A DNA stretch of 64,000 bases from Otis tarda (GCA_026413225.1 CM048552.1:25409001-25473000); one strand, 5' to 3'; shown: positions 23,192 through 35,989, numbered from the stretch's first letter. Notes: generated by a model from the sequence alone, not told the origin. A program made the numbers and translations.

Positions 23192-24604
23192 GTAAGTTTG
23201 AGAACATCTTTTAAATTCTGCTTGAGTATTAAGCCTGCATTTTTCTTTTGCCCTCGGGCTGCTGAAAGCAAACTCATGTCTTCTTAGGTATTTTTCTACT
23301 GTTTTAATTGTTCACTGGGAGGTTTTTTTCTCATTATCTTCCACAGAGGCAAACAGCTGTTTTCTGTAGGACTTATTTATTGGACTTTCACTTCAAGCCA
23401 CTGTAGTGCCTCTCTGTTTCTTAATAATTTAACAATTACCCAGCATTACCTCTGAAGTAGTACAGGTCTACCCTACAGCCCCCCTTTCCTACTTTCTGTG
23501 GCTTCTATGCTGCTGATGTTATCTATACTGATATGTAACATTAAAAATCTTCTATACAATCCAAATAATCTTCCATAAATGCATAATAGAAAGACATGGA
23601 CCTGTTGGAGTGAGTCCAGATGATCAGAGGGCTGGAGCACCTCTCCTATGAAGACAGACTGAGAGAGTTGGGGCTGTTCAGCCTGGAAGAGAGAAGGCTC
23701 GAGGGAGAACTTGTAGAAGCCTTCCAGTACCTCAAGGGGGCCTACAAGAAAGCTGGGGAGGGAGGGACTTTTGACAAGGGCATGTAGTGATAGGACAAGG
23801 GGTAATGGCTTTAAACTGGGAGAGGGTAGATTTAGATTAGACATGAGGAAGAAATTTTTTACTATGAGGGTGGTGAGGCACTGGAACAGGTTGCCTGGAG
23901 AAGTTGTGGATGCTCAATCTCTGGAAGTGTTCAAGACCGGATTGAATGGGGGGTTGAGTGACGTGGTCTAGTGGAAGTTGTTCCTGCTCATGATGATCTT
24001 TAAGGTCCCTTCCAACCCAAAATATCCTGTGATTCTATGATCTGTTCTTCTACTTGTCCATGATAAAAAATTCCACTAGAAGTTGAAATTTTCCCTGCCT
24101 AGTATAGATGACTTTTTCACAGCAAGGACGTGTTGAATTTGAGTAACTTTATGAAGGAAGAGAAGCAAGTCGGTATTAGATAGCTCTGATGGTGTTGTTC
24201 ACAGCTTCTCCTTTACACTGTTGAAGAGTCAATGGTTATACAATGGTGGAGACTTTTCCACAGGTGAGAACCAAGCAAATTTCCACATCCACATCTTTAG
24301 TGGGCACCATGATCCAGCCCACCAGCAGAATGCTCTTATTATACTGTTCTTGGCATCACTAAAATGAAGACTGACTGGCATGGTGCCAGACAGGAGAGGT
24401 ATTGTATATAAATATGCAGTCAAACCAGAGTTGAACAGAAACCTTCAAAGACAAATATCTAGTTACACCAGCTGAAATAGTTCCTTTTTTTATTTCTGCC
24501 TTTAATCAGTATGAGATCTGTAGTAACTTTAGGATACTTTTATCCTTTTCCCTTGGGTTTTGGGTAATGACTGTAACCAAGAAGTATAATTGTCTCTGGC
24601 ACAG
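23192..24604 (+). other. intron, 1.4 kb, one third CR1
   Basis: The intron contains a well-preserved plus-strand CR1 fragment at about 23592-24044. I see nothing else recognisable in the flanks. Confidence 0.8.
23592..24044 (+). mobile_element. CR1 LINE 3' end, well preserved
   Basis: This is a 5'-truncated CR1 in the same orientation as the gene. In order it shows GATCAGAGGGCTGGAGCACC (near 23620), GAGAGTTGGGGCTGTTCAGC (near 23662), CTACAAGAAAGCTGGGGAGG (near 23742), and TGTAGTGATAGGACAAGGGG (near 23785). These are followed by GGTGGTGAGGCACTGGAACA (near 23869) and GATGATCTTTAAGGTCCCTT (near 23992). It ends at GTGATTCTATGAT near 24030, the avian-type 3' end. Short internal deletions are visible before GATGATCAGAGG and before the GATGATCTTTAAGG block. 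The remnant of the final coding frame and the 3' UTR are present and no full ORF remains. Confidence 0.95.
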
Positions 24605-24728
24605 GTTTTAATGAAAGATATTGCCACTCCCATACCAGCAGAAGAGGTGAAGAAAGTGGTTAGAAAATGTCTGGAGAAGGCTGCGTTGATCAATTACACT
24701 CGACTTACAGAATATGCCAAAATAGAAG
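24605..24728 (+). CDS. CADPS2: CADPS2 exon [17 protein letters not shown]... (124 nt)
   Basis: The exon starts in phase 0 after GGCACAG and reads [19 protein letters not shown], then [20 protein letters not shown] and I-E. It ends with a single G in phase 1 at the donor GAAG|GTTAGT. The [12 protein letters not shown] and [18 protein letters not shown] wording is characteristic of CADPS2. The single-G end can join directly to 38716 (giving E-E-T-M-N-Q) or to the 18-nt microexon proposed at 27269. Confidence 0.95.
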
Positions 24729-26736
24729 GTTAGTACAGCAATCAACTGCCAAAGTGGCTGTAAAAGCCAACAATGCCTATTAACTGAATATTCTGTGAGC
24801 AGCCTTTTCCCTTTCCAGAACAAACCCCTTCCACAGCAAGGGGAAATGTCTCATTAAAATCTCAGCTGGTGAACTATGCAGCTTTTTCCTATTCATTGCT
24901 TTAATATGCCTCCTGGGACTCTGTTTGAATGGAAGACTAGGACTTCCTAATTTAAGTTGCCCTTTGTTCTTACTTTTGAGTTCTTCATAAATCTAAAAGG
25001 TTGTTTATGGGTTATTTTTTATTTCTCTAACTACTTCTAGTAATTAAAGTAGTGACAGGAAATTCTTTCCTTAGCAGCAGTGACAGTACCTTGAAACTTG
25101 AAAACTCTCGGTGTAGATGCTTTTCTGATGTACTTATAAGGCAGACAGATAGATAAGTGTTATTTATTTTTAGTGTTGTGTTGTCAGATGTATAATAATA
25201 ATCCAGTGATTAGAACCTTAATTACATCCTGATTTTCTGAATGAATTAGTGAGACAAAATACTAGATTTGATGGTAATCAGAAGTTTTTCTGGAATTTAG
25301 GTATGTTCTAGAAAGTATGTAGTGAAATTAAGATTCTGCTCAAAATAATTGGCTAGGATACACAATGTCATTTTACTCTTTGTAAACCTTATGTAGAACA
25401 AAAAAGGAAGTCATGATAGTCAAATGCCTTGTTAAGACACATCTGTTACTCTCCATAAAGCACAGAAAGCTTGAGATATACCTGTACAAATATATCCAGG
25501 AGTAGAAAACACATATATGCACATCTATATAACTGGATTTTCGGAGGTAAAGTCAATTAACAGGAAATATATGAATTCTGCTTTTTTTAAAAAAAAAAAA
25601 CCCACAATTTTTATGTATATTATAATTTTTGTAGCATGTATTTCTAGCAATACACTAGAAGAAATAGTTATAATAGCAGCAAAATGAAGAAGCCTTATAT
25701 ATCTAACAATATTATAAAGCCAACTTCTTTCCTTTTTCCATTTCTTCTCAAATTCACTGAAAAACATGAGTTAACCAATCTCACAAGTGATTAACAAAAA
25801 ACCCATCTCATCACTATAGCAACCAGCATTATATCATGGAAGTAATAACATGAAACCATCTTAGTAACCAGTTTATCATAATTAATTATGATATCATGTT
25901 GTGTTAAAGAAAGAAGGATGAATATTAAATCTATTCTAGAAAACAAAAAAAAAGCAAAAATAACTATTTTCCTTAGGTTTTGTCATTCTGTATTCGTAAA
26001 GGGGATTTTTTAATGTGCAGTATTTCAGTCTTTTAACAAACCTGTTGAAATAATGGGTATAAAAATAGAAACGCTTTTAAAAGTGCATGCAAAAGCATGC
26101 AAAAGATATCTAAACTCACTGACACTAGATTGGATTGGAAAAAATTGTTACAGTGATGTCAATACGTCTTTGCTCAAGATTTAACTGTATCCTAGCGAAT
26201 TGTGGCAGTTCCACTGCAAGGAGCAAATTTTGTACTTTAAAATATGCTCACTGTTAACATTGCAGTAAACTGGAAATTGTCTTTTGGTTGAAACACAACT
26301 AGATTTCTGTAAGTAGTTTTACATGAATGTAATTGTAAACCCAAAGCACAACAGATAATTGCATATGTAAGTCTAGCACCTCAACGAGAAATAGATTGAG
26401 TACTTCTCTGAGAATAGAATACTATTTGAAAGTGAAGGGCTTCAAGCATAACATCAGAAAAGTAAACAGATTGGTTTTCAGTAGCAATGAGACCTGTATT
26501 GGTCTCTTTCTATACTCTGGTCATTACAAATATCCTGCATTTTTGCCAATATAAATCTAATAGTTTTCAACAATAGGTTCCATTCTGCTTCTTTAGGTTT
26601 ATAGGAACATAATTGTATTCATGCACTGAAATTATATTCTTCTCTTGAAAGTAATTCATGTTAGTGTTTGCGTTAATTGATTACTCCTCCAGTTGCATAA
26701 AGAAGTAATATAATCAGTATCTTTACAACATTACTG

Positions 26737-26799
26737 ATCCTCAAATGCAGCTGTCACACGGCTACGTATGTAGCTGTACGTACAGCTACATTTGAGGAT
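26737..26799. repeat. nested inverted repeat around a 24-bp palindrome
   Basis: The left arm ATCCTCAAATGCAGCTGT (26737-26754) pairs with 26782-26799 with one G-T type mismatch. The right half also belongs to a separate perfect 24-nt palindrome at 26768-26791 (centre GTAC/GTAC). Two mutually exclusive stems are therefore possible. This resembles the core of a small foldback element, but no flanking duplication or family is recognised. Confidence 0.85.
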
Positions 26800-27268
26800 T
26801 TTTAGCCAATTCTTTGAATATTTCTTCAGTTAACATTATATCAGTCAGTCAAAATGAAACTGTTGCATGGTATCATCAGCTATAGACCAATAGTAACTAC
26901 CTAAAAAGTAGAAATGCAAAGAAGACTCTAACAAAAATAATATTCTTATGGTCTTACTTTCTTATATTCTTTTACTGTTATTTATGTTTTAAATAATAAA
27001 TGCAGACTCAGCCAGTAGCCCGAAATATAGACTATATAGGACTAGTAAATATAAATATACTACCTAAAAACAGGTACAGTTCTCCCTCAGCTGACAAAAC
27101 CTATCACTTATGTGAGCTGATTGTCAGGATTCTCACTGCTATGCTCAAGATTTTAAGAATATTTTAATTCTTTATTTGGTATTTATTCTTCTCTAATTGA
27201 ATTAAAATAGTTGTACTTCTGTAATGATGTTTTTTTTCTCTTTTTTTTTGTTGTTTCGTATTTAACAG

Positions 27269-27286
27269 CAGCAGAAAAGGACTCAG
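27269..27286 (+). CDS. CADPS2: candidate cassette microexon A-A-E-K-D-S (18 nt)
   Basis: Inside the 14-kb intron, a long T-rich tract (27231-27263) precedes TTTAACAG, followed by 18 nt and then CAG|GTGATT. Spliced between 24605-24728 and 38716-38819, it keeps phase 1 on both sides. The joint reads K-I-E-A-A-E-K-D-S-E-T-M-N-Q instead of K-I-E-E-T-M-N-Q. The paralogue CADPS, as I recall it, has K-D-A-E at the same place, which supports a real exon. The acceptor is a tandem CAGCAG, so a 15-nt form (A-E-K-D-S) is also possible. The donor is weak at +5, as expected for a regulated cassette. This is an inference and there is no transcript evidence here. Confidence 0.55.
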
Positions 27287-27751
27287 GTGATTACTATTTG
27301 TGTGCATGTCTGCATGTATTATAGATGTCTGTTGTGTTGTGTCTGTTGTTTTATTATTTTTGTTGATTTCAGCAATATCAAGATATCAAACAAAACGTGT
27401 GCAAACATTAAAATTAATTTTGATGTCGTATAGTCCATGCATTCTTCATTTACACTGATACTTAGCTATGATGTGGATATTTATTAGCAATTTAGATAAT
27501 TGTGTATTTTGGAGTATCATGCAACTGTAGTTTCTATGAAGGAGGTGTAACTAAGTGATGCAGAAAAGTTTGGCTGTTAAATTCAAGATCAGTTTGGGTA
27601 TTTAGAGAAATGTGATTTCAGAGTCATCAGCAAAAATGGTATCTGTTTCTTAATGGGTCTGCTGGATTTATTGATGAAGAAACTGATTTTGTAAAGCTGG
27701 TTTTACGTTTCTCTGATATGGCTTTGTTTAGTGATATGTTTATTTTTCTAG

Positions 27752-28444
27752 TTACAGATGAAGGTTGGGAGGATGGTAGTTCTTTGTGTTCCTAATTTCA
27801 TGAAGCCGATATGGTGTATATTCTCCAATAGTGCAGAGAGTGCTTGTATCCCAGTCTTTAAAAGTGATCATAAAAAGAGCGTAGCTGAAGTAGCATTTGT
27901 GGCTGAGTAGTATTGACTGCATAGAAGTATGCAGGATTCTGCATATATATATTATGAAATAGATGTGCACACTACTTTGTCTTATCTTTTTTAAAGATGT
28001 ACATACAGACTCAATGGAAACTTGATTATAATGCTGTGTGGGGTTTCCACAAATACTATCAACCACGGTTGTGGAAAGGGGCATTGAGTTGGAAGTATTC
28101 TCAGGATTAAATAATTTTGCATCTGGAAAGATAGACTGGACTGGTGTGATGACTACAAAAGTTGCATGAAAGTAGTTGAAAATGCAGCTCCTTGCCAGTG
28201 AGGGTCTTGAAGGGAGAAAGATGGTCCAGTTTTGGAGGAACATCTTGTTTAGCCAGTAAACAAGCAAAAAAACCACTAGCAAATTATAAGAACTACTTTT
28301 TTTAAAGTCTGTGTTCAAAACTGAAGATTCAAAAAATTCCATTGGTTCCCAAAACTTCCACTGATTTTCATTTGAAAGCTTTAAATGCCCTGGAAACAGA
28401 AGAGGTCTGTTTGGAATTGTTAAAAAAGAGAGCAGATGATGCAC
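27752..28444 (-). other. 230-codon antisense open frame, unrecognised
   Basis: This is the longest uninterrupted ATG-to-stop frame in the window, intronic and antisense to CADPS2. The product is hydrophobic and S/F/Y/I-rich, with no signal peptide, no zinc or RING cysteine pattern and no RT motif that I can see. Composition follows the AT-rich intron. I think it is a chance frame or the trace of an unrecognised repeat, not a gene. Confidence 0.25.
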
Positions 28445-31400
28445 GGGTGGTATGGGTATTCATGCCACAGCCTGTTAGGATGAGTTGTTATGAATAGATG
28501 ATCTCCTGATCCTCTCTGATCAACAGGGAGAGGTTCCTTAAGCAGGTGATTCAGAGAACTTGGAGGCTTCTTCAACAATTTCTCTGAGAAAGGACCTATC
28601 TCACACCATCAAAAACAAATGCACCCTAAGACAGTTCCCCTACTAGGTAAGATACCTAAAGGTAGATAGCACAAATATTCCACTTAGTATTTTTACACAT
28701 GTAGATATTGAAGAAAATATCTCTTCAAATTAGAAATTTGGAAAAAAAAAATAAAATTAATTTGAGAAATGCGAAAAATAATTTTAGAGTTTGTGTCCTT
28801 TGACCTCTGCACTCCAAAACCTCAACTGTACACTTTTGTATCATGTGTATCACCTCAAGTACAAATCTTCCTTGTGCCACATGCTTGTTATTCTTGCTTT
28901 TTCTTGGGCTCATTATGTCAGAAATATAGACTCTTACACACAGATGTCATATAGATACAAGCACAGGGTGAAAAAAAAAAAAAGTGTACATGATTTCAGT
29001 CATTTTACATTAAGTTTATGCATGCTTTGAAAGAAACTATTGCCGTGTTCTTGAGACAGGATAGCAAAGCTGTCCCTTACATGACCTGGCAAATAACTGT
29101 ATTAGAAAATAAATGAGAGGAAAGCCTATCACATACAGTGAATAAATGGAAATTCACTGGGTGAGGTAGGTGAAGCTAGGGGTTTATAGGCTGTGTTTAT
29201 AATTTAATTGTGTAATTAAATTCTGCTTCTGACTAAAAATGCATCTGAAAATTTATCAGACAACTCAGAAAAATTAGTTTTATGGAAAAAAGTAAACAGA
29301 CTGTGTTTCACCAGAACCCATTTCTCTGATGCAAAAAATGAAGCAGCTGAAAGGAATCCCAATAAAATTATATTTTAGCCTGGCTAAAATCCTGCTCCTG
29401 TTGGTGTCACTAGCTAAACTCCTACAGATTTTGTCATGAGCTTGATGGATGTTACGCTAAGCCCTAATGTCATATATTGCATTATTGTAGAAAATAAGGA
29501 AAACCTATTTCTTGATAACTATTATTTACCCTTTAACCTGGGCACTAGATACTGTATAGAGAATCTTGAATTGCAGGAGTGTCCTTGTTAGGTAATACAG
29601 AGGTGAACATGCAAATTCTTTTTGTTGCAAGAATCCTTTTTCAGTGTGGTTGCCAGGTTCCCAGGTCTATTCCCCAAGTGCTCTCATTTTCACAGTCTCA
29701 ATTGAACAAGACTGAATGCTTTCCCAGAAGACAGTGGTTACTTTCTTAATGGCAGACACAGTGGTATAAGCAGCACTTGCATCAACAGGATTTGTTTGCA
29801 GTCAGAATGACATTTTATTTAGCACTCCCATGTCATTGTACTATTATGAATATAGAACAGCTTTTTTTTCAATAAAAATTAATTTGCAATGACAATTATA
29901 CAGGGTTCAGCATGTCATTCCTTACGACATGTTCAGCTGAAATTCTCATAGAGAGGCTAATCTGTTCAGTCAGTGTAATTGCCATTATGAGAAGAACAGC
30001 AGCAAACCTACTGTTATAATTTTGAACTATGTCTAAAGACTCTCATATAATGCCCTTGTGCCTTGCAGCAAGGGTTTATAATTTGTGAAGGAGATGATCA
30101 CAGCATCAATATGTGAAAATCTCTTTTTAAGTATAAACCATTTTCATTTCGGCACTTGCTGCCTTTGAGACTTTGCCACCTGAAAGTACTTTTTAGATCA
30201 TTTTGTGTATGGTGAATTTTCCTGTCTTATTCAGTATTTAACTTGAGTTAGCTCTTCCTGTAGAAAATGTTGAACACAACTGGACCTGCTAGATGCTGAG
30301 GCCAGAGACAAATAACATTTTTCAGATGCATTTTGTATAGCTTCCAATTAACAGCTTATAAAAATTTGTGTGCCCTCTAACCTGTTTTCTCCCCTTAAAA
30401 AAAAGGTGGCCATCCTTATACAGAATTCATATTTTTCACTTATATTTTGTACACATCTGTTAACACACACAGAGAGTAGTGAAATACTTTCTCTCTTTCT
30501 TCTTAGAAGAATTTATTTCAAAGCTGAATGGCTGAGGAGTAATGGACTCGGCTAGTGCTGCTGTCATTGCCGAAGAGAAGTGATAGAAATGCACATGTAA
30601 TACATTTTTCAGCACAAGGGCATTACCTTGCTGTGGAGAAATAAAGGGACCGGGTTAGGGATTAAGGTGGTAAATAGCTGTGAAGGGAACAGGGCAGGAT
30701 CTGTCGTTGTCTGTAGATATTAATTTCTGAGGCAATAGACAGACTGTAAAGATTTGAATTATTAGGTAATTGTCTTTTAACTCATTATTTTTAAAAGTCT
30801 GTAGTAACTGGATATACAGGGCTCCTTCTGCCAATCATTTCCAATTAAAGGAATGAGAATGAATTTGATTAAAATTGGAGCAAATAGTTACTGTGTAGTG
30901 TGCAATTGCTCAAAGACAAATCACAGTTGTCATCCCAATATTTCTTTCTGTCAGACAGGCTGCCAAAGGCTGAACGACTGTTAACTCCATACAATAGAAG
31001 GTCAGGAGCAACTCAACAGTTTGCTGGTTTTTAAAGGACATTGCTCGTTAACGTACTCATTACATACAAGTTTCTAAAGGAAGGGTAGTATGTAAATGCC
31101 CTCAAGGCTCAGAAGGATCTATCTGACTTAAAAAGAAGAACACTACAAACATTATTGAAATTGAGAAGGCAAGTGGAGAGAGTCATTGTACCTGGAGAGG
31201 ACTTGATTAAAGCTCTCCATGCATGTTCATTTCACTGAACAAACAAAAACGAATGAGTTGCACAGCGGCATAGCACCTTCTTGGTCTCTGTGCAACTAAA
31301 CAGAAAGAAGAGGATATGGGCAAATATCCCTAATTTCAATTTTGGAGCAGAGGTCTGGGAAAGAACCACTGGAGTGTTAAGTCTACGTCCTGATACTCCT

Positions 31401-31599
31401 TTGTAAGCAGACCCACCCTCTTAAGAGCTGGACTGAGTCAGTCATTGTCAGTGCACTCCCCCTTGTCGCCCCTGCTTCACCCATGTGAAGGCCATTTCAA
31501 GTCCTGTTTGCTCTGTAGGTGTAGGAATCACCTTACAGTCAAATTAGTTCCTGGTTTTTAGCGTGCTAACCCTGTCCTATATCCCTAGTGAAGAAGGAA

Positions 31600-32720
31600 T
31601 ACTTCATTAGTATTTCATCATCTCCAATTCCTCCTCGCCCTATGATGCATTTTTAGACAATTGTTTTATGCTCAAGCAATCTAGGCTTTCATCACCTTGT
31701 GTCAGAGTTTTAGCCTCCCATTCTTCATTTTTATCATCTTAGGAGCCTTTCCGTATTAAAGTTTGAATTCCACCTTCTTGAACATTAGTAACAACAACTG
31801 TGCAAAGTCATCCCCTTAAGATGCCTTGCACAGTACTAGTAGTACTATTATACCAGAAATGCTTAACCTAATATATTCAAGGAACACTTGTCTTTTGATG
31901 TCTATATCATGCTCGTGGCACACAGTCATTCTGTGAAAAGTTATTTCAACCCAGTGTTCAGAGTTTTGACCATTTCCAGCTGACAAGTTCCTAGTTTATA
32001 GCAAATGTTTATTGGTGTTCATGTGTCAAAATGTATTGCTCTCCTTAAAGTATTAAATTTTATTTCTCTCTCCCATTCTTTGGAATTATCCAATTCTTGT
32101 TAATGCATTTTGACATGTCCTTTGCCACTGTTTTACAACATTGTTATGAGTGCGCTCGTAATATTTATTCTGAGGTCATTGGTGAAAATATTAAGGAAGC
32201 TCAGCTCTAGGATGGATCTTCAAGGAATTCTTCAAGAAACCTTTTTTGCTCTTTCTCAACACTAACTTTTGCCTTTCTCTTGAGGCAGATTCTTTATCCA
32301 ACACATAGTTTATTTTTTAATCCTCATTTTCTTCAGCTTAACTGGTAGCTTTCCCGTGAGACACAGTATCAAATGCTTTATTAAAGTCAGAATAGATGAG
32401 ATCTACTGAATTCCTTTTATAACAAAATATCCTATCAAGGAAAGCTGCTGCACAAGTCCAGTGTGACCTACCTTTGCAAATCTATTACATTTTATTCTTT
32501 TTTCTGTTCATTTTCTGTCCTCAATTAGTCATTTCTTCAAAAGTTGCTTTAAAGTTGATAATTGTCAACAATGCTTTTCCCTCCGCCTTTACCTGACAGC
32601 ATTAGATTTGTTGTTGTCATCTTTCAGTAACCTCCTAAAATTTAGACTCTTAAAATTATTAGATTTTTTAAAAACACTTCTTACTAAGTCTGCACTTTCA
32701 AGTGCCAGTTTTCTCTCGGT
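31600..32720 (-). mobile_element. degenerate CR1/L3-type LINE, RT region
   Basis: On the plus strand the text mirrors an antisense CR1-type RT. AATGCATTTTGACATGTCCT is near 32103. TCATTGGTGAAAATATTAAG (near 32177) leads into a GGATGGATCTTCAAGGAATT block near 32212. CAGTATCAAATGCTTTATTA near 32364 is followed by AAGTCAGAATAGATGAGATC near 32384. The same series of words occurs, in another diverged version, in the 9890-11290 fossil. There is no intact frame. The borders are approximate. Confidence 0.6.
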
Positions 32721-34606
32721 CTAGTATGTCAGTTATTCAAGTCTCTTCATTCATGGAACCCTTCAGTTTTATTTCACAGGAACAGAAAGTGCTGAGAACA
32801 TTAGTTCTTTCCCCTTTTTAAGACAAATTAGAAGTGAGAGAAAGGAAGAAAATATCAACTGTGTTGCTAAAACCAGAACACAAAGAATCATGAATTAAGT
32901 GCCTTTGATCAGCAATTAAAAATTTAGATTTCTTTTCATCTCTGCCTTTTTTCTTCTTTTACCTTTTCAGATTTGTTATTTCATTTTTTTCCATAAGCCA
33001 AGACTCTGTTTTATGAAAAGAAAAATATAAAAAAAAACCAAAACAGAACACACCAAAACCAACCCGTGATTGTTCCGTTAAGGTAATTCCATTGAATACT
33101 ATGATAAATTTTAAAAAGAATGAAAACATGACAGTGTAATCTACTTTATAAAATGATAAGTTATAGTCTAGGAGATGTGAACTCTAACTTTGTACAAATC
33201 TCATAATCTCTCTGTACATGGGTGATAATGGTAATTAATTTTTTTGTTGTTGTTGCCCCTAGAATTTAAAATCCTGTAGAATTCTTAGAAAGCAATTTTG
33301 GAAAGACTGGTTTCAACTTCATAATTAAGACTAAATTCCATTCTTTATAAAGGTGCTCCCAGATGTCGACTCCTTACTTTTTCATGTGGAATTAATTCTG
33401 TGAGAATTTGCAAGAAAATCCACCACAGTCAAATTGAAATTATCTGTGAGTGGATTATCCCAGTTGCAGATTAACTCTGCAGAGTCAGTTCAGGTCTAGT
33501 ACTGTATATTAGCTCCAGTTTATTGATGTTTGTACTGCTTTTGATACAAGTCTAGAAGCAATCTTGCTGGTTTCACATGTCATAAAGTCCAAATTATTGG
33601 GCCCTACTGGAGCAGAGATGGCTCCATGCAGCTCAAATTATGATGTATGTGTATTATCAAATGATACTATGTCCTGCTTTGCTACAGGGCTTCCCTGTCA
33701 TCCCCTCTGCATCAATACGAGTTCACTCTCAGGCTCCTATTTGGAGTGAATCAGTCAGATTTCTCGTCAAGAGACCCGTTATAGAATAAAGGGTAGCTCA
33801 TTTAGGCTCCATGCACTAGAATTGGATTTGGAAAGAAGTACATAAGATTTAGGTCCCTCTGCACAATATCCAGACAGGCAATATTCCTTCAGAAACTCCA
33901 GATCTTGCTCAGGCCGTGCACTGCTGTGTCTGCAAGAGCATCCTGGAAGGAGTTTGACAGCCAATAGTCATCACATTATCTGCCCTTTTGTGGGTCTGAT
34001 TCTGGCACATGCATAGAAATGAATCAGTTGATGGTCAGACACCTCTGTTAGCAGACATCTTGCACTTTCTCCAGGCTCTAATGCCAGTAACATTAATGTT
34101 AAGTAGCGCAACAGCTGAGTGCTGCCAGCAACCAGAGCAACAGCACTGAAGAAAACTAAAACAAATGCCAATTGTCTTACATGAAGGATCAAAATGCAAA
34201 ATGGATGTCCTGTTGCAGTTTGGCATAAAATGAGCTGGACATCGCCACAGAAGTCTCCACTCCGGATGTGAAGGTACCTGCAAGCCCACAGGAGCTGTGA
34301 GCTCAGGGTCTCTCAGCATACTTGCCTTTTTTCCAGTATCCCTTCCATTGGTCTGAGGGAGACCCTCAGGCCTGGAGACAGGTTGGGTCTCCTGAGTGTC
34401 TTGGTCTGGATATGCTTGTTTGAAGAAAAGGAGGAAGGATGAAACACTGGACTGGGAAAACCAGTAAGGGATATGTGCTGTGCCACAGCAGAGAGACTGG
34501 CAGGGAGACTGACACACATGTTTAACAGCTTACATGCTGGGGAGAAAAAGAAAGGGGTGAACTGTACATTTGTCTTCAAGGATGAACTTCTGAAAAGCAA
34601 GCTTAA

Positions 34607-34644
34607 GTTAGGTTTTAGACATACCGTTGTTAGGTTTTAGACAT
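34607..34644. repeat. 16-bp direct repeat, 6-bp spacer
   Basis: GTTAGGTTTTAGACAT occurs at 34607-34622 and again exactly at 34629-34644. It is just upstream of a CR1-like tail and may be a small tandem duplication. Confidence 0.9.
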
Positions 34645-34659
34645 CTTGATGGGCTCAAG

Positions 34660-34760
34660 AAAGGAGGAACAGGGAGAAGTCCTCTGACCTGTGTGACACA
34701 GGAGGTTGGACGGGATGATCTGACAGTCCCTTGTGGCCCTAGGCTTCATCCGTCCATGAA
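34660..34760 (+). mobile_element. old CR1-type 3' tail
   Basis: The stretch contains CACAGGAGGTTGGACGGGAT, then GATCTGACAGTCCCTTGTGG and CCCTAGGCTTCATCC near 34697-34755. This is the pattern of the terminal sequence of older CR1 families (GGTTGGACT.GATGATC...GGTCCCTT.TGGCC). It lies in sense with the gene. The 5' border is not defined. Confidence 0.65.
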
Positions 34761-35989
34761 GCAGTCACCTTTTCATTTCAGTAGCATTTTACTCTGTTAA
34801 CTTAGCTCATTTAACAATGTTTTCTTGGTACCTGTGTGACTCACTGATAATGCATACTTGAGAAAGCATCCGTTATTTGCAAAGCCTGGCTTACTTTTTC
34901 CTTTTGGCAGAATGTGAAGCTGAAAACAGGTGATTGATGGCTTTTTCTGTTTATTTTCTAAAAGATGTCAAGCAGCATATTTACTGACTCGACTCCTGCT
35001 GCAGCTTGTTAGTTTGAGCAGTGTAAACACATCTTAACAACTCTTAGTAATTGTGGGGAGAAAGATCTCATGAATATAATGAAAACTGACAGCACAGATT
35101 TCCATTCCTGTATTTTTTTTATGCTTATAAAAACAAGCACAGTATTTGACTGAGATGTTTTAGAGGTTCTAAAACTTCCAGAGAACAATTGATTGGTACT
35201 CATACTTCAAATATACCACTTGTTTAGTTAAAAAAAAAGTTAATATTTAGTTCTTTTTCTTTCAAATTGCTTCATAGTCACTGGTTTAGGCACCCATGTA
35301 AATGGTGGTTATCCGTGACACATATTCAGTAGATTTTGGAAAGCGAAAAGTCCTTAGTTACAGAGGAAAAAAGACTAGCTGATGTGGTAATGTACAGATG
35401 GAAAAGGAAGCTTTAGACGAAGCCCAAGCAAAATGTAGGGAAGCATATAGCATCCAAATGAAACTACACCTGTTCATTTATTCCGTGAATGAGTAAATGA
35501 CAACAAAATTAGAGAGATTTGTGCAAGAGTGCAGCGTGACTGCAATTCTCTACCACCTTTTCTTATCAATAAATCTTACAGGAAAATAATGATTTTTATA
35601 TATTGTCAAAAGCGATATGAAGCATCAAGAGTAATTTGCATGTTTTTAGAAAGTAATGGATAGTTTTGGAGTAAACTAGTAAATAGTAAGTAGCATGGGG
35701 AATTTCATGCAAACTTGAAACTGGAATTCATTGAGCCTAATCCGTCCCCCATTTTTAGTCATTTCTGCCATGAAATGTCATTCATAAACTTGCCATACTC
35801 ACCTCAAAGGGAAATTTTCAGTTTTGTCATCTTTTTCCTCCTAAACACACTAATCCTGTTGAAAAAAAACTATTGCTGAACATTAGCCCCATAAAGACTG
35901 AAATCCTCTCAATTTCTGTCTTAAATAATTTATCATGACTGATTTATTTTTATGCCATCCATGATCATAAATAAGTTTTCTCCTTCACA

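Noticed and set aside
34035-34517. 160-codon antisense frame
   Set aside because: It is a cysteine- and serine-rich mix without domain order, overlaps another frame on the same strand and shows no splice or promoter context.
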